Positions 41,633 through 49,676 of a stretch of 64,000 nt of DNA are shown here, piece after piece. The stretch is from Myxococcus hansupus (lineage in GTDB: Bacteria; Myxococcota; Myxococcia; Myxococcales; Myxococcaceae). The notes under the pieces were generated by a model. The model had not been told where the DNA came from, did not search any database, and worked only from the letters and a program-made list of their open reading frames with translations. Each line of letters begins with the position of its first letter. The stretch's first letter is position 1. The stretch spans positions 434,001-498,000 of the forward strand of contig NZ_CP012109.1 in the NCBI RefSeq assembly GCF_000280925.3, written 5' to 3'. A program made the position numbers and the translations under genes.

Positions 41633-42631
41633 GTGGCAGCGGAGCTTCTCAGTCCCGCCGAGGCACAGGGAGCGGCGGAGGTGGCGGCACGGCTCAAGGA
41701 TGGGCTGAACACCGTCATGCTGGACCAGGAGTCGGTCGTCGAGCAGGTCGTGGTGGCCGTGCTCGCGCGCGGACACGTGTTGCTGGAGGGCCTGCCGGGC
41801 CTGGGCAAGACGGAGCTGTGCAAGGCCCTGGGGCGGCTCTTGTCGCTGCCTTTCCGCCGCATCCAGTTCACCCCGGACCTGCTCCCCGGCGACATCACCG
41901 GCACCTACGTGTTGGAGGGCGAGGGCCGCCGAGACTTCGTGTTCCGCGAGGGGCCTCTCTTCGCCAGCCTCGTGCTCGCGGACGAAATCAACCGCTCCAG
42001 TCCGAAGACGCAGTCCGCGCTGCTGGAGGCGATGCAGGAGCGCAGCGTCACCGTGCTCGGACAGACGCGGCGGCTGCCGGACCCGTTCTTCGTGCTCGCC
42101 ACGCAGAACCCCATCGAACTCGAAGGCACGTATCCCTTGCCGGAGGCGCAGCTCGACCGCTTCCTCTTCCGCATCCAGGTGCCGCCCGTGGGCGCGAAGA
42201 CGCTGCGCACGCTGCTCACCACGCGCGTGCGCGGCACGCCGCCAGACCTGACGCCCGTGCTGGACGCGGAAGGGCTGGGGCAGCTCTTCGCCGCAGCGGA
42301 CCGGGTGCACCTGCCCGGACCCGTGGCGGACTTCATCGGCCGGCTGGTGGAAGCCACCGACCCTCGCCAGCCCTCGGCGCCCGACGCCGTGCGCCGCTTC
42401 GTTCGGTATGGCGCCAGTCCTCGCGCGGCGCTCGCGCTCGCGGCCTCCGGGCGCGCCCTGGCCCTGCTGCATGGCCGGCCCAACGTGGGCTTCGACGACG
42501 TCGTGTCCGCCGCGCCCGCCGTCCTCAACCACCGGCTGGTGCTGGCCTACGAGGCCTCCTTGGAGAAGGTCGGCGCCACGGACGTGGTGCGCGCGCTGCT
42601 CCAGGCGGTCCCCGAGGTGCCGCGTGCGTAG
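41633..42631 (+). CDS. MoxR family AAA+ ATPase
   Basis: This 332-residue AAA+ ATPase has Walker A GLPGLGKT (53-60), Walker B LVLADEIN (113-120), sensor ATQNPIELEGTYPLPEAQLDRF and the C-terminal lid domain with the family ending APAVLNHRLVLAYEA. MoxR proteins act as chaperones that, with VWA-domain partners, assemble or activate other protein complexes. The GTG at 41633 is preferred because GGAAGGGGG precedes it; a TTG at 41600 in the same frame is the alternative. The stop of the upstream gene is 1 bp away. VWA and DUF58 partners are encoded downstream. Confidence 0.93.
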   Translation: MAAELLSPAEAQGAAEVAARLKDGLNTVMLDQESVVEQVVVAVLARGHVLLEGLPGLGKTELCKALGRLLSLPFRRIQFTPDLLPGDITGTYVLEGEGRRDFVFREGPLFASLVLADEINRSSPKTQSALLEAMQERSVTVLGQTRRLPDPFFVLATQNPIELEGTYPLPEAQLDRFLFRIQVPPVGAKTLRTLLTTRVRGTPPDLTPVLDAEGLGQLFAAADRVHLPGPVADFIGRLVEATDPRQPSAPDAVRRFVRYGASPRAALALAASGRALALLHGRPNVGFDDVVSAAPAVLNHRLVLAYEASLEKVGATDVVRALLQAVPEVPRA

Positions 42632-44369
42632 TCTCCTGGTGGCGGTGGGACTCCTGTCGTGCGTCCTGAGCGCATCGAGCGCCTGGGCGACTTCCGTCGA
42701 GGTGGAGGTGGAGGACGAGTCCTCGGGACGTGGATACCGGGACGCCTCCGGCCACGCGGACGCGCGGACGATGGGCGACTTGCGCGTCTCCATCCGGACG
42801 GGCCAGTTGCGGCCCCCGCGTGGCTTTGCGCCGGTGGATGTCGGGCTGCAGAACACGGGGCCCGTGCCCCTCACCGTCCGGCTGGCGTTTCGTGGGCATT
42901 CCGGCGGAGGGACGCGTGTGACCGAGCGCGTCGTGGAGGTCCCTCCCCGGCAGCGGCTCGTCACGTGGGTCCACGTGCCCGCGTCACTGTATTCGGGCAA
43001 CCTCCATGTGGATGTCGCCGGCCAGGACGCGTTGGTGAACCCCGTCTATCTGGATGGGGTGAACAGCGCCACGATGCTGGTGCTGGGGTCCCTCAAGGAC
43101 TTCGACGGCACGGCGGGCGTACCGGTGGCGGATTCGAGCGTCGGCCCGCTCTTCTCCCTGCGCACCATTGACCCGAAAGATGCGCCCCGGGAGCTGGCGG
43201 CCTACGTGGGGTACCCCGTGGTGATGGTGCCCGGAGACCCGCTCGCCGTGCCCGCGGACGTCTGGGCCACGCTGGAGTCCTATGCCGCCACGGGAGGCCG
43301 GCTCGTGCTGACCGAGCTGTCGAGCGGCGTGAGAGAGCGGCTGCCGCTGCTCGATACGAACGACACCGCCGCGGGTGCGGATTATGGCTTTGGCCAGGTG
43401 TGGCTGTGCCCCTCCTCGCTCGAGTGTGGCCACGTCTTGAAGGGCCTGCTGCGGATGCCCCTCCCGGGCCCGGTGAATCCGGCGGGGCTCGCGCCCCGGT
43501 GGGAGCGCGGCAACATGCTCGCCGGTGGTTTCGCGCCGCTGCTCGACAATGCACGGGCGCCCGTGGGGCGGTTCCTGTTGCTCATCTTCCTCTTCGTGCT
43601 GGCGGTGGGGCCCGGGAGCTTGATGTTGGCGCGCCGCCGGGGGCCGGTGGCGGTGCTGGTCGCCGTGCCCATGGTGTCGGTCATCACCTGCGCGGCCTTG
43701 GTTGCCTGGTCCGTGCTCGTGGATGGCTTCTCCGTGCACTCCTTGCGTTACAGCCTGACGTTGCTCGACTCGGAACGTTCGCGCGCGGTGACGGTGGGGG
43801 TCGCGGCCTGGTACGCGAACATGTCCATGGGCGCCGTGAGCCTGCCCGCGACCAGCGCGCTACTCGCGCCGGACACCGTCGGCGCCGACGACTCCACCCT
43901 GGAAATGGACTGGACCCACGGTTTGACGGTGAAGAACAACTTCCTCCCACCCCGGACGTATCGCGAGTGGGGCGAGGTGTCGGTGCTGCCATCCCGTTCC
44001 CGGCTGTCCATCCGCCGTGACGGTGACGGGGTTCGCGTCCAGAACGCGCTGGGGGCGCGGCTGGAGGAGGGCTACCTCCGGCTGGGCGGTCAGCACTACG
44101 CGGTGCCCGAGATGACGGACGGCGCGGAGGTGACGCTGGGCGCGCCGCTGCCCGAGGGTGAGACGCCGGTGAACCGGCTGTTGTCGGATGCGGCGTTGGG
44201 CGCGGGCCGACTGTCGGTGGGCAAGGAGCGCTTCCAGGCGCCGCTGTCCGAGGGTGGTTTCATCGTGCGGCTGGGCGGCGTGGGCATGTCGCCCACGTCC
44301 ACGGTGAAGATGGAGCTGGAGGGGGGCGCGCACGTGGTGCGAGGGCAGTTGGAAGAGGTGCGGCCATGA
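42624..44369 (+). CDS. Exported membrane protein of the MoxR/VWA operon
   Basis: This 581-residue protein is of unknown family. The GTG at 42624 overlaps the end of the MoxR gene by 8 bp and begins a signal peptide (VRSLLVAVGLLSCVLSASSAWATS). A periplasmic beta-rich region follows (to ~310), then two membrane helices around residues 315-375 (RFLLLIFLFVLAVGPGSLML and VLVAVPMVSVITCAALVAWSVLV), and a second beta-rich C-terminal domain. The layout suggests a membrane-anchored periplasmic component that the MoxR/VWA machinery or the following ABC module handles. It overlaps the next gene by 4 bp (ATGA). Confidence 0.8.
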   Translation: MRSLLVAVGLLSCVLSASSAWATSVEVEVEDESSGRGYRDASGHADARTMGDLRVSIRTGQLRPPRGFAPVDVGLQNTGPVPLTVRLAFRGHSGGGTRVTERVVEVPPRQRLVTWVHVPASLYSGNLHVDVAGQDALVNPVYLDGVNSATMLVLGSLKDFDGTAGVPVADSSVGPLFSLRTIDPKDAPRELAAYVGYPVVMVPGDPLAVPADVWATLESYAATGGRLVLTELSSGVRERLPLLDTNDTAAGADYGFGQVWLCPSSLECGHVLKGLLRMPLPGPVNPAGLAPRWERGNMLAGGFAPLLDNARAPVGRFLLLIFLFVLAVGPGSLMLARRRGPVAVLVAVPMVSVITCAALVAWSVLVDGFSVHSLRYSLTLLDSERSRAVTVGVAAWYANMSMGAVSLPATSALLAPDTVGADDSTLEMDWTHGLTVKNNFLPPRTYREWGEVSVLPSRSRLSIRRDGDGVRVQNALGARLEEGYLRLGGQHYAVPEMTDGAEVTLGAPLPEGETPVNRLLSDAALGAGRLSVGKERFQAPLSEGGFIVRLGGVGMSPTSTVKMELEGGAHVVRGQLEEVRP

Positions 44370-45352
44370 GTCTGCTGGAGGTGAAGGGCCTGCGGCGCGA
44401 TTACGGGCCGCTGCGCGCGGTGGATGATGTGTCGTTCTCCCTGGAGGCGGGCAGCATCCTGGGCTTCATCGGCCCCAACGGCGCGGGCAAGAGCACCACG
44501 CTGCGCATCCTCGCCACGCTGGACGTGCCCACGTCGGGCGAGGTGCTGCTGGACGGGCACTCGCTCGTGGACACGCCGGACCGGGCGCGTCCGCTCATCG
44601 GCTACATGCCGGACCGGTACGGCACCTATGACGACGTCACCGTCTTCGAGTTCCTGGACTTCTTCGCGCGCGCCTATGGCTTGAAGGGCGCCGCGCGCCG
44701 GCAGCGCGTGGAGTCGGTGATGGGCTTCACCGGGCTCACGCCGCTGGCGAGCCGGCTCACCACCGCGCTGTCCAAGGGCATGCGGCAGCGCGTGGCGCTG
44801 GGGCGCACGCTGCTGCACGACCCGCGCTTGTTGCTGCTGGATGAGCCGGCGGACGGCCTGGACCCGCGCGCGCGCATCGAGCTGCGGGAGTTGCTGCGCG
44901 CGCTCGCGGACCAGGGCAAGGCGGTCATCATCTCCAGCCACATCCTCACGGAGTTGGCGGAGATCTGCGACACCTGCGCCATCATCGAGCAGGGCCGCCT
45001 GCTGGCCACCGGGAAGGTGGAGGACCTGCTCCAGCAGCAGGAGGCGGGCGCGGTGGTGACGCCCGAGCTGACGGTGCGGCTGGCCCCGGGCGAGGCGGGA
45101 GAAGCCGTGTGGGCGCGCGCCGAGCGCCTGCTCCTGGAGCAGCCGCGGGTGACGCGGGTGGCGAGGGAAGGCGAGTCGCTGCGTGTGCGGCTGGAGCTGG
45201 AGGCGGGCACGGGCCCCGCGCAGGCGGACGCGGCGGCGGCGGTGCTGCTGGCGGCGCTGGTGAGCGCGGGGATTCCCGTGTGTGCCTTCAGCGCGCGGGA
45301 GCGGAACCTCGAGGATGCCTTCATGACGGTGACGAAGGGGAGGGTGGCGTGA
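44366..45352 (+). CDS. ABC transporter ATP-binding protein
   Basis: This 328-residue ABC ATPase has Walker A GPNGAGKST (36-44), signature LSKGM (135-139), Walker B with D-loop LLLLDEPADGLDP (155-167) and the switch His in ISSHILTELAE. After the nucleotide-binding domain there is a ~100-residue C-terminal domain (from ~225) like that of ABC-2 type (GldA/NatA/CcmA) exporters. It overlaps the upstream gene (ATGA) and the downstream permease (GTGA). With the permease it forms an ABC-2-like exporter embedded in the MoxR/VWA operon. Confidence 0.93.
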   Translation: MSLLEVKGLRRDYGPLRAVDDVSFSLEAGSILGFIGPNGAGKSTTLRILATLDVPTSGEVLLDGHSLVDTPDRARPLIGYMPDRYGTYDDVTVFEFLDFFARAYGLKGAARRQRVESVMGFTGLTPLASRLTTALSKGMRQRVALGRTLLHDPRLLLLDEPADGLDPRARIELRELLRALADQGKAVIISSHILTELAEICDTCAIIEQGRLLATGKVEDLLQQQEAGAVVTPELTVRLAPGEAGEAVWARAERLLLEQPRVTRVAREGESLRVRLELEAGTGPAQADAAAAVLLAALVSAGIPVCAFSARERNLEDAFMTVTKGRVA

Positions 45353-46878
45353 GCGTGCCCGTGGATACGGCGGTGAGTCCGCCTGCTCCGGAGCCCACGG
45401 CGTCGGGTGGACGCTCCGCCGCGGGGGCCGGCTCCTGGACGGAGCGGTGGGGCGACCGGCTCAACCCGCTGGTGGTGAAGGAGGTCCGCCAGGGACTGCG
45501 CACGCGCGTCTTCTGGGTGTGCTTCGGGTTGATGCTGCTGGCGTGCTTGATGGTGTCGTTGATTGCCTACGTGGACACGCGCGAATCCGCGAACGCGCGG
45601 CATGGCCAGGGGTACTTCTTCGCCTTCTTCGTGTGCCTGGGGCTCGCGCACTTCTTCGTCATTCCGTACAGCGCCTACCGCTCCCTGGCGAGGGAGCGCG
45701 AGGACGAGACGTGGGTGTTGCTGGTGCTGACGGGGCTGGGGCCACGTCGAATCCTGCGCGGGAAGGTGACCTCCTTCCTGGTCCAGGCGGCGCTGTACGC
45801 CTCCGCGGTGGGGCCCTTCCTCCTCTTCAGCTATTTCCTCAACGGCATCGCGCTGCCCACGATTCTCATCGTGCTGGGGCTGGGCGGCGCGTGGCTCGTG
45901 TTCGTCACGGTGGCCGGCGTGTGCGCGGCGACGCTGGCGGATGGGCGCCTGGGCCGGGCGTTCGTCCACTTCGGTGTGCTGGCGATGCTGGGCCTCGGGC
46001 TGCTGCAGGCCCTGGGCGCGTCCTATGCGATGACCGAGTTGGGGGACCGGATGCTGCGCGAGTCCGAGTTCCTCTACCTGGTGGGCACCGCGCTGGCGCT
46101 GATGCTCCTGGACGGATGGCTGCTTTTCGAGGCCGCGGCGTCACGGCTGGCGCTTCCCACGGAGGACTACACGCGGGGCCCTCGCCGCGCGGTGGGCATC
46201 CAGGTGGCGATCGCAATGCTCCTGGGCCTGTCCGTCTGGTGGTTCGAGGGGCGGAATCACTCGGTGGCGGAGCTCTTCGGCCTCCTGGGCGGAGCGCACC
46301 TCATCGTCGTGGGCATGTTCGTGGTGTCGGACGTGGACGGGCAGGCGCGGGCCCAGCGTGCCGTCTCCCAGCCCTGGTCCCTGCTCCGGCCCGGCGCGCT
46401 GCGAGGCTTCCGCTGGATGGTCCTCCTGCTCACCGCGTGGGGCTTGTTCTTCTGGGGGCTCGAGTGCCTGTCCGCGAACCCTCCGCTGCGGCACCTGCCC
46501 CTGCGGATGGCCACGCTGGCGATGCCGGCCTATGGGGTGCTCTTCCTGTCGCTGGCGGTGGGCCTGGGCCGCAGGGTTCGCCAGGACCGGCTGGCCACGC
46601 CCGTCGCGGTGCGCGTGTCGTTCGTGGCGTCGGTGGCGCTGGCTTCGGCGTTGCCTCCCCTGGCGGCCGTGTTGACGGGCTTCGATGGAGATGACCCCAT
46701 CATCAACCTCGTCAACCCGCTGGTAGGGCTCGTGAACTTCTCGTCGTACGACTACAGCGGGGGCGGGCCGAAGATGGCCTTGGAGCTCTTGTACTTCGTC
46801 GTGGGCGTGGCGCTCCTGGCCGCGTTCGCCACGGACCGGATGCTCGCGGAGCGTGAGCGGCGGGCCCACGCGTCGTGA
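45349..46878 (+). CDS. ABC-2-type permease subunit
   Basis: This 509-residue integral membrane protein has about twelve hydrophobic segments, beginning near residue 55 (VFWVCFGLMLLACLMVSLIAYV). Upstream of it lies NPLVVKEVRQGLRTR, a conserved start of ABC-2 and related permeases that make up gliding or envelope ABC systems. The GTG at 45349 overlaps the ATPase stop (GTGA), showing tight coupling. Its substrate is unknown. The last 4 bp overlap the DUF58 gene. Confidence 0.86.
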   Translation: MSVPVDTAVSPPAPEPTASGGRSAAGAGSWTERWGDRLNPLVVKEVRQGLRTRVFWVCFGLMLLACLMVSLIAYVDTRESANARHGQGYFFAFFVCLGLAHFFVIPYSAYRSLAREREDETWVLLVLTGLGPRRILRGKVTSFLVQAALYASAVGPFLLFSYFLNGIALPTILIVLGLGGAWLVFVTVAGVCAATLADGRLGRAFVHFGVLAMLGLGLLQALGASYAMTELGDRMLRESEFLYLVGTALALMLLDGWLLFEAAASRLALPTEDYTRGPRRAVGIQVAIAMLLGLSVWWFEGRNHSVAELFGLLGGAHLIVVGMFVVSDVDGQARAQRAVSQPWSLLRPGALRGFRWMVLLLTAWGLFFWGLECLSANPPLRHLPLRMATLAMPAYGVLFLSLAVGLGRRVRQDRLATPVAVRVSFVASVALASALPPLAAVLTGFDGDDPIINLVNPLVGLVNFSSYDYSGGGPKMALELLYFVVGVALLAAFATDRMLAERERRAHAS

Positions 46879-47735
46879 GTGAGCGGATGGACGTGGCCGC
46901 CGTCGCGCGGTTGGTGCCGGGCCTCGCCCTGGCGCTGCCGAGGGTCCCCCACCGGGGGCTCGTGGGCGAGGTGCGCGCCACGTCCGCGGGCAGCGCGTTG
47001 GAGCTGCACGACTTTCGCGCCTACCAGCCCGGGGATGACCTGCGGCAGGTGGATTGGAACGCGGTGGCGCGCACGGGTGAGTTGGTGCTTCGCATCCGCC
47101 AGGACGAGGTGGCTCCACGGGTCGAGGTGGTGCTGGATGGTTCGCGCTCCATGGCGCTGTCCCCGCGCAAGGCCGCGTGCGCCCGTGAGGTGGCGCTGCT
47201 GACCGCGGAGGTGGCGGCACGGCAGGGGTTGGCGCCCACGTTGCTGGTGGCCGGTGCGAGGCCCGAGCGGGCCCAGGGCCCGGCGTGCAGGGCCGTGCTG
47301 GAGGCCGCCGGCTTCGACGCGCACGATGGCCTGCCGGAGTCCCTGGGACGGTTGCCGCCGCTGCGGCCGTGTGGCGTGCGCGTGGTGGTGAGTGACTTTC
47401 TCTTCGAGGCGGACCTGCCCGGGCTGTGCGCGCGGCTGGCGCGAGGCGCCTCCGCGTTGTTCCTGGCGCAGGTGCTGGACGCGGAGGACCTGGACCCGTC
47501 GGGCGGCGAGGGGGCTCGGCTGGTGGATTCGGAGAGCGGCGCGGCGCTGGAGGAGTTGCTGACGGAGGACGTGCTGGCCGCGTATGCGCGCCGGTTCGCG
47601 GAGCACCAGCGGGCCCTGCGGGGCGCGGCGCTGCGGGCGCGGGGCGCGCTGCTCGTCGCGCCGGCCGAGGACTCCCTGGTCACGCTGGTGACGGGGCCCT
47701 TGCGGCCGCTGTTCGTCGCGGCGGGGGCCTCTTGA
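46875..47735 (+). CDS. DUF58 domain protein
   Basis: The 286-residue protein shows the DUF58 signature DFRAYQPGDDLRQVDWNAVARTGEL (about residues 45-70) and a following VWA-like fold beginning VVLDGSRSMAL (D-G-S-x-S metal site). DUF58 proteins accompany MoxR ATPases and VWA membrane proteins in 'aerotolerance' (Bat) and related operons. It has no membrane helix. The GTG at 46875 overlaps the permease stop (GTGA). It is likely a cytoplasmic adaptor for the MoxR ATPase. Confidence 0.9.
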   Translation: MSERMDVAAVARLVPGLALALPRVPHRGLVGEVRATSAGSALELHDFRAYQPGDDLRQVDWNAVARTGELVLRIRQDEVAPRVEVVLDGSRSMALSPRKAACAREVALLTAEVAARQGLAPTLLVAGARPERAQGPACRAVLEAAGFDAHDGLPESLGRLPPLRPCGVRVVVSDFLFEADLPGLCARLARGASALFLAQVLDAEDLDPSGGEGARLVDSESGAALEELLTEDVLAAYARRFAEHQRALRGAALRARGALLVAPAEDSLVTLVTGPLRPLFVAAGAS

Positions 47736-47772
47736 TGCGTCGTCCGGCGAGGCACGCCACGGGAGGTGGCGG

Positions 47773-49539
47773 GTGAGCTTCGGGTTCCCGTGGGGATTGT
47801 TGGCGTTGGGGGCGCTGGTGCCCCTGGTGGCGGCCTATTTCCTGCGGCGCCGGCAGAAGCCGGTGGTGGTGAGCGCGTTGTTCCTGTGGCGCCGGCCGAG
47901 CCCTCGCGCGGAGGCGGGGCCCCGGTGGGAGCGCTTCACGCGTGAGGCTTCGTTGCTGCTGGAGGTGTTGGCGGTGGTGGCCGCCGCGCTCTTCCTCGCG
48001 GACGTTCGCTGGGGCGATGCGGCGCGCGCACGGCATCTGGTGTTGGTGGTGGATGGCAGCCTGTCCATGTCCGCGCGAGGGCCGGACGGCGTGACGGTGT
48101 TGGAGCAGGTGCGGCGTGAAGCGGCGAAGCGCGTGGAGTCGGAGGCCGCCACGCGGGTGACGGTGCTGGCCAGTGGTGGGGCGCCTCGCATGCTCGCGGG
48201 GCCGGAGGCGGAGCCTTCCCGGGCGCTGGCGGCGTTGGAGTCGTTCCAGGCGCTGGGCGCGGACCATGACCCGATGCCCACGCTTATCTGGGCGCAGGAG
48301 CTGGCGGGGGCGGAGCGCCGCGTGGCCTTCTTCACGGACGTGCCGCCGGAGAATGAAGCGCTGGTGCCCGCGTCGGTGCGGTGGACGGCGCTCGGGACGG
48401 CGCGGCCGAACGTGGCGCTCGTCTCCGCGCAGCGGCGGGACGAGGGCTCGGTGGCGACGGTGACGCTTCGGGTGGCGGGCTTTGGTGACGGGCTGGAGGA
48501 CGTGGAGGTCCGCGTCCGGGCGTTGCCGGGTCCCGGCGCGAAGGAGGGCACCGAGAAGGTGGAGCGGGTGCGCCTTCCCGAGGAGGGCACCGCGACGCTC
48601 CGGCTCACCTTCCAGGGCGCGGGGGACGTGGAGGTGTCGCTGCCCGACGACGCGCTGCTGGAGGATGGCCGGGTTCGGCTGCCTCCCGCGCCTGCGCGTC
48701 CCGTGGCGGTGGTGTTGGCGGAGGGGTTGGGGCGCACCGAGCAGGCCGCGCTGGCGCGGTTCCTCGCGGTGTCTCCGGAGGTGGCGCATGGCGTGGGGAG
48801 TTCGGGGGCGGAGTTGCTGCTGGGGCCGCCGGGGACGGACGCACGGGTGACGGTGGGGGCGGGTGGCAAGCCGCGCACGTTCCTGGGGCCGTTCTTCTCG
48901 GAGAAGGGGCATCCGCTGCTGGACGACGTGCAGTTGTCGGGCGTCCGGTGGACGGCCGGTGACAACCCGCCGGGCAAGCCGCTGGTGAGCGCGGGTGACG
49001 CGGTGCTGGTGTCCGAGGAAGAGGGCGGACGCATCCATCTCAACGTGGACCTGTCGCGCTCGAATGTGCAGCGGGTGTCCGCGTGGCCGGTGTTGTTGAG
49101 CAACGTGATTCGTCAGGCGCGCCGGGCGCGGGAGGGGTTTCCCCGGCAGCAGGTGTTGTTGGGCGAGCCGCTGCCGGTGGTGACGCTGGCGGGGGCGCGT
49201 TACACGCTCGTGGGGCCGGGGACGCGCAGGCCGGTGTTCGGCGCGGGAGAGGTGAGCCTTTCGGCGCCCTCCGAGCCTGGGACGTACGTGCTGGAGCGTG
49301 ACGGCGATGCTGTGGGCGCGGCGCAGGTGTTGTCGCTGGATGCCCGCGAGTCGGACCTGCGAGGCCGTGGCAGCGTGGACCTTCCCGCGCGTGAGGCAGG
49401 GACAGACGACGCGCCGAGCGACGGTGCAGGCCGGGCACGGTGGCCCCTGGTCCTGCTGCTGGCCGCGCTGGTGGCGGACTTCTACCTGACGCGTCGGGAG
49501 CCAGCATCCACGGCTGCCGCGAACACAGGGGGACGGTGA
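47773..49539 (+). CDS. BatA/VWA-like membrane protein
   Basis: The 588-residue product has two N-terminal helices (BatA-N type: WGLLALGALVPLVAAYFLRRR, then LEVLAVVAAALFLADV). A VWA-type domain follows with a metal-ion site D94-G-S-L-S98 in LVVDGSLSMSARG and a partner segment FFTDVPPE. A beta-rich periplasmic region comes next, and a last helix (PLVLLLAALVADFYLTRR) closes the protein. Such proteins are the membrane partners of MoxR/DUF58 systems. The GTG at 47773 follows GGAGG. It is separated from DUF58 by 37 bp. Confidence 0.9.
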   Translation: MSFGFPWGLLALGALVPLVAAYFLRRRQKPVVVSALFLWRRPSPRAEAGPRWERFTREASLLLEVLAVVAAALFLADVRWGDAARARHLVLVVDGSLSMSARGPDGVTVLEQVRREAAKRVESEAATRVTVLASGGAPRMLAGPEAEPSRALAALESFQALGADHDPMPTLIWAQELAGAERRVAFFTDVPPENEALVPASVRWTALGTARPNVALVSAQRRDEGSVATVTLRVAGFGDGLEDVEVRVRALPGPGAKEGTEKVERVRLPEEGTATLRLTFQGAGDVEVSLPDDALLEDGRVRLPPAPARPVAVVLAEGLGRTEQAALARFLAVSPEVAHGVGSSGAELLLGPPGTDARVTVGAGGKPRTFLGPFFSEKGHPLLDDVQLSGVRWTAGDNPPGKPLVSAGDAVLVSEEEGGRIHLNVDLSRSNVQRVSAWPVLLSNVIRQARRAREGFPRQQVLLGEPLPVVTLAGARYTLVGPGTRRPVFGAGEVSLSAPSEPGTYVLERDGDAVGAAQVLSLDARESDLRGRGSVDLPAREAGTDDAPSDGAGRARWPLVLLLAALVADFYLTRREPASTAAANTGGR

Positions 49540-49544
49540 GCCTC

Positions 49545-49676
49545 ATGCGTGCGCTGACTGTGGGTAAGCGTGGATGGATGGGCACGCATGCCGTGAATGC
49601 GTGGGCTTTGAGTTCGCAGCAGGTGCGAGCTGAAATGGATTTCGCTATCTGCGATGGGAGTGGGGAGCGCGAATGA
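49545..49676 (+). CDS. Candidate 43-residue ORF overlapping the next gene
   Basis: Between the two VWA genes a short frame starts at an ATG at 49545 and ends at a TGA that overlaps the downstream start as ATGA (49673-49676). It codes for a 43-residue soluble-looking peptide (MRALTVGKRGWMGTH...) of no known family. GGACGGTGAG upstream is a weak ribosome-binding site. The overlap suggests translational coupling, but the frame may be fortuitous. Confidence 0.25.
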   Translation: MRALTVGKRGWMGTHAVNAWALSSQQVRAEMDFAICDGSGERE

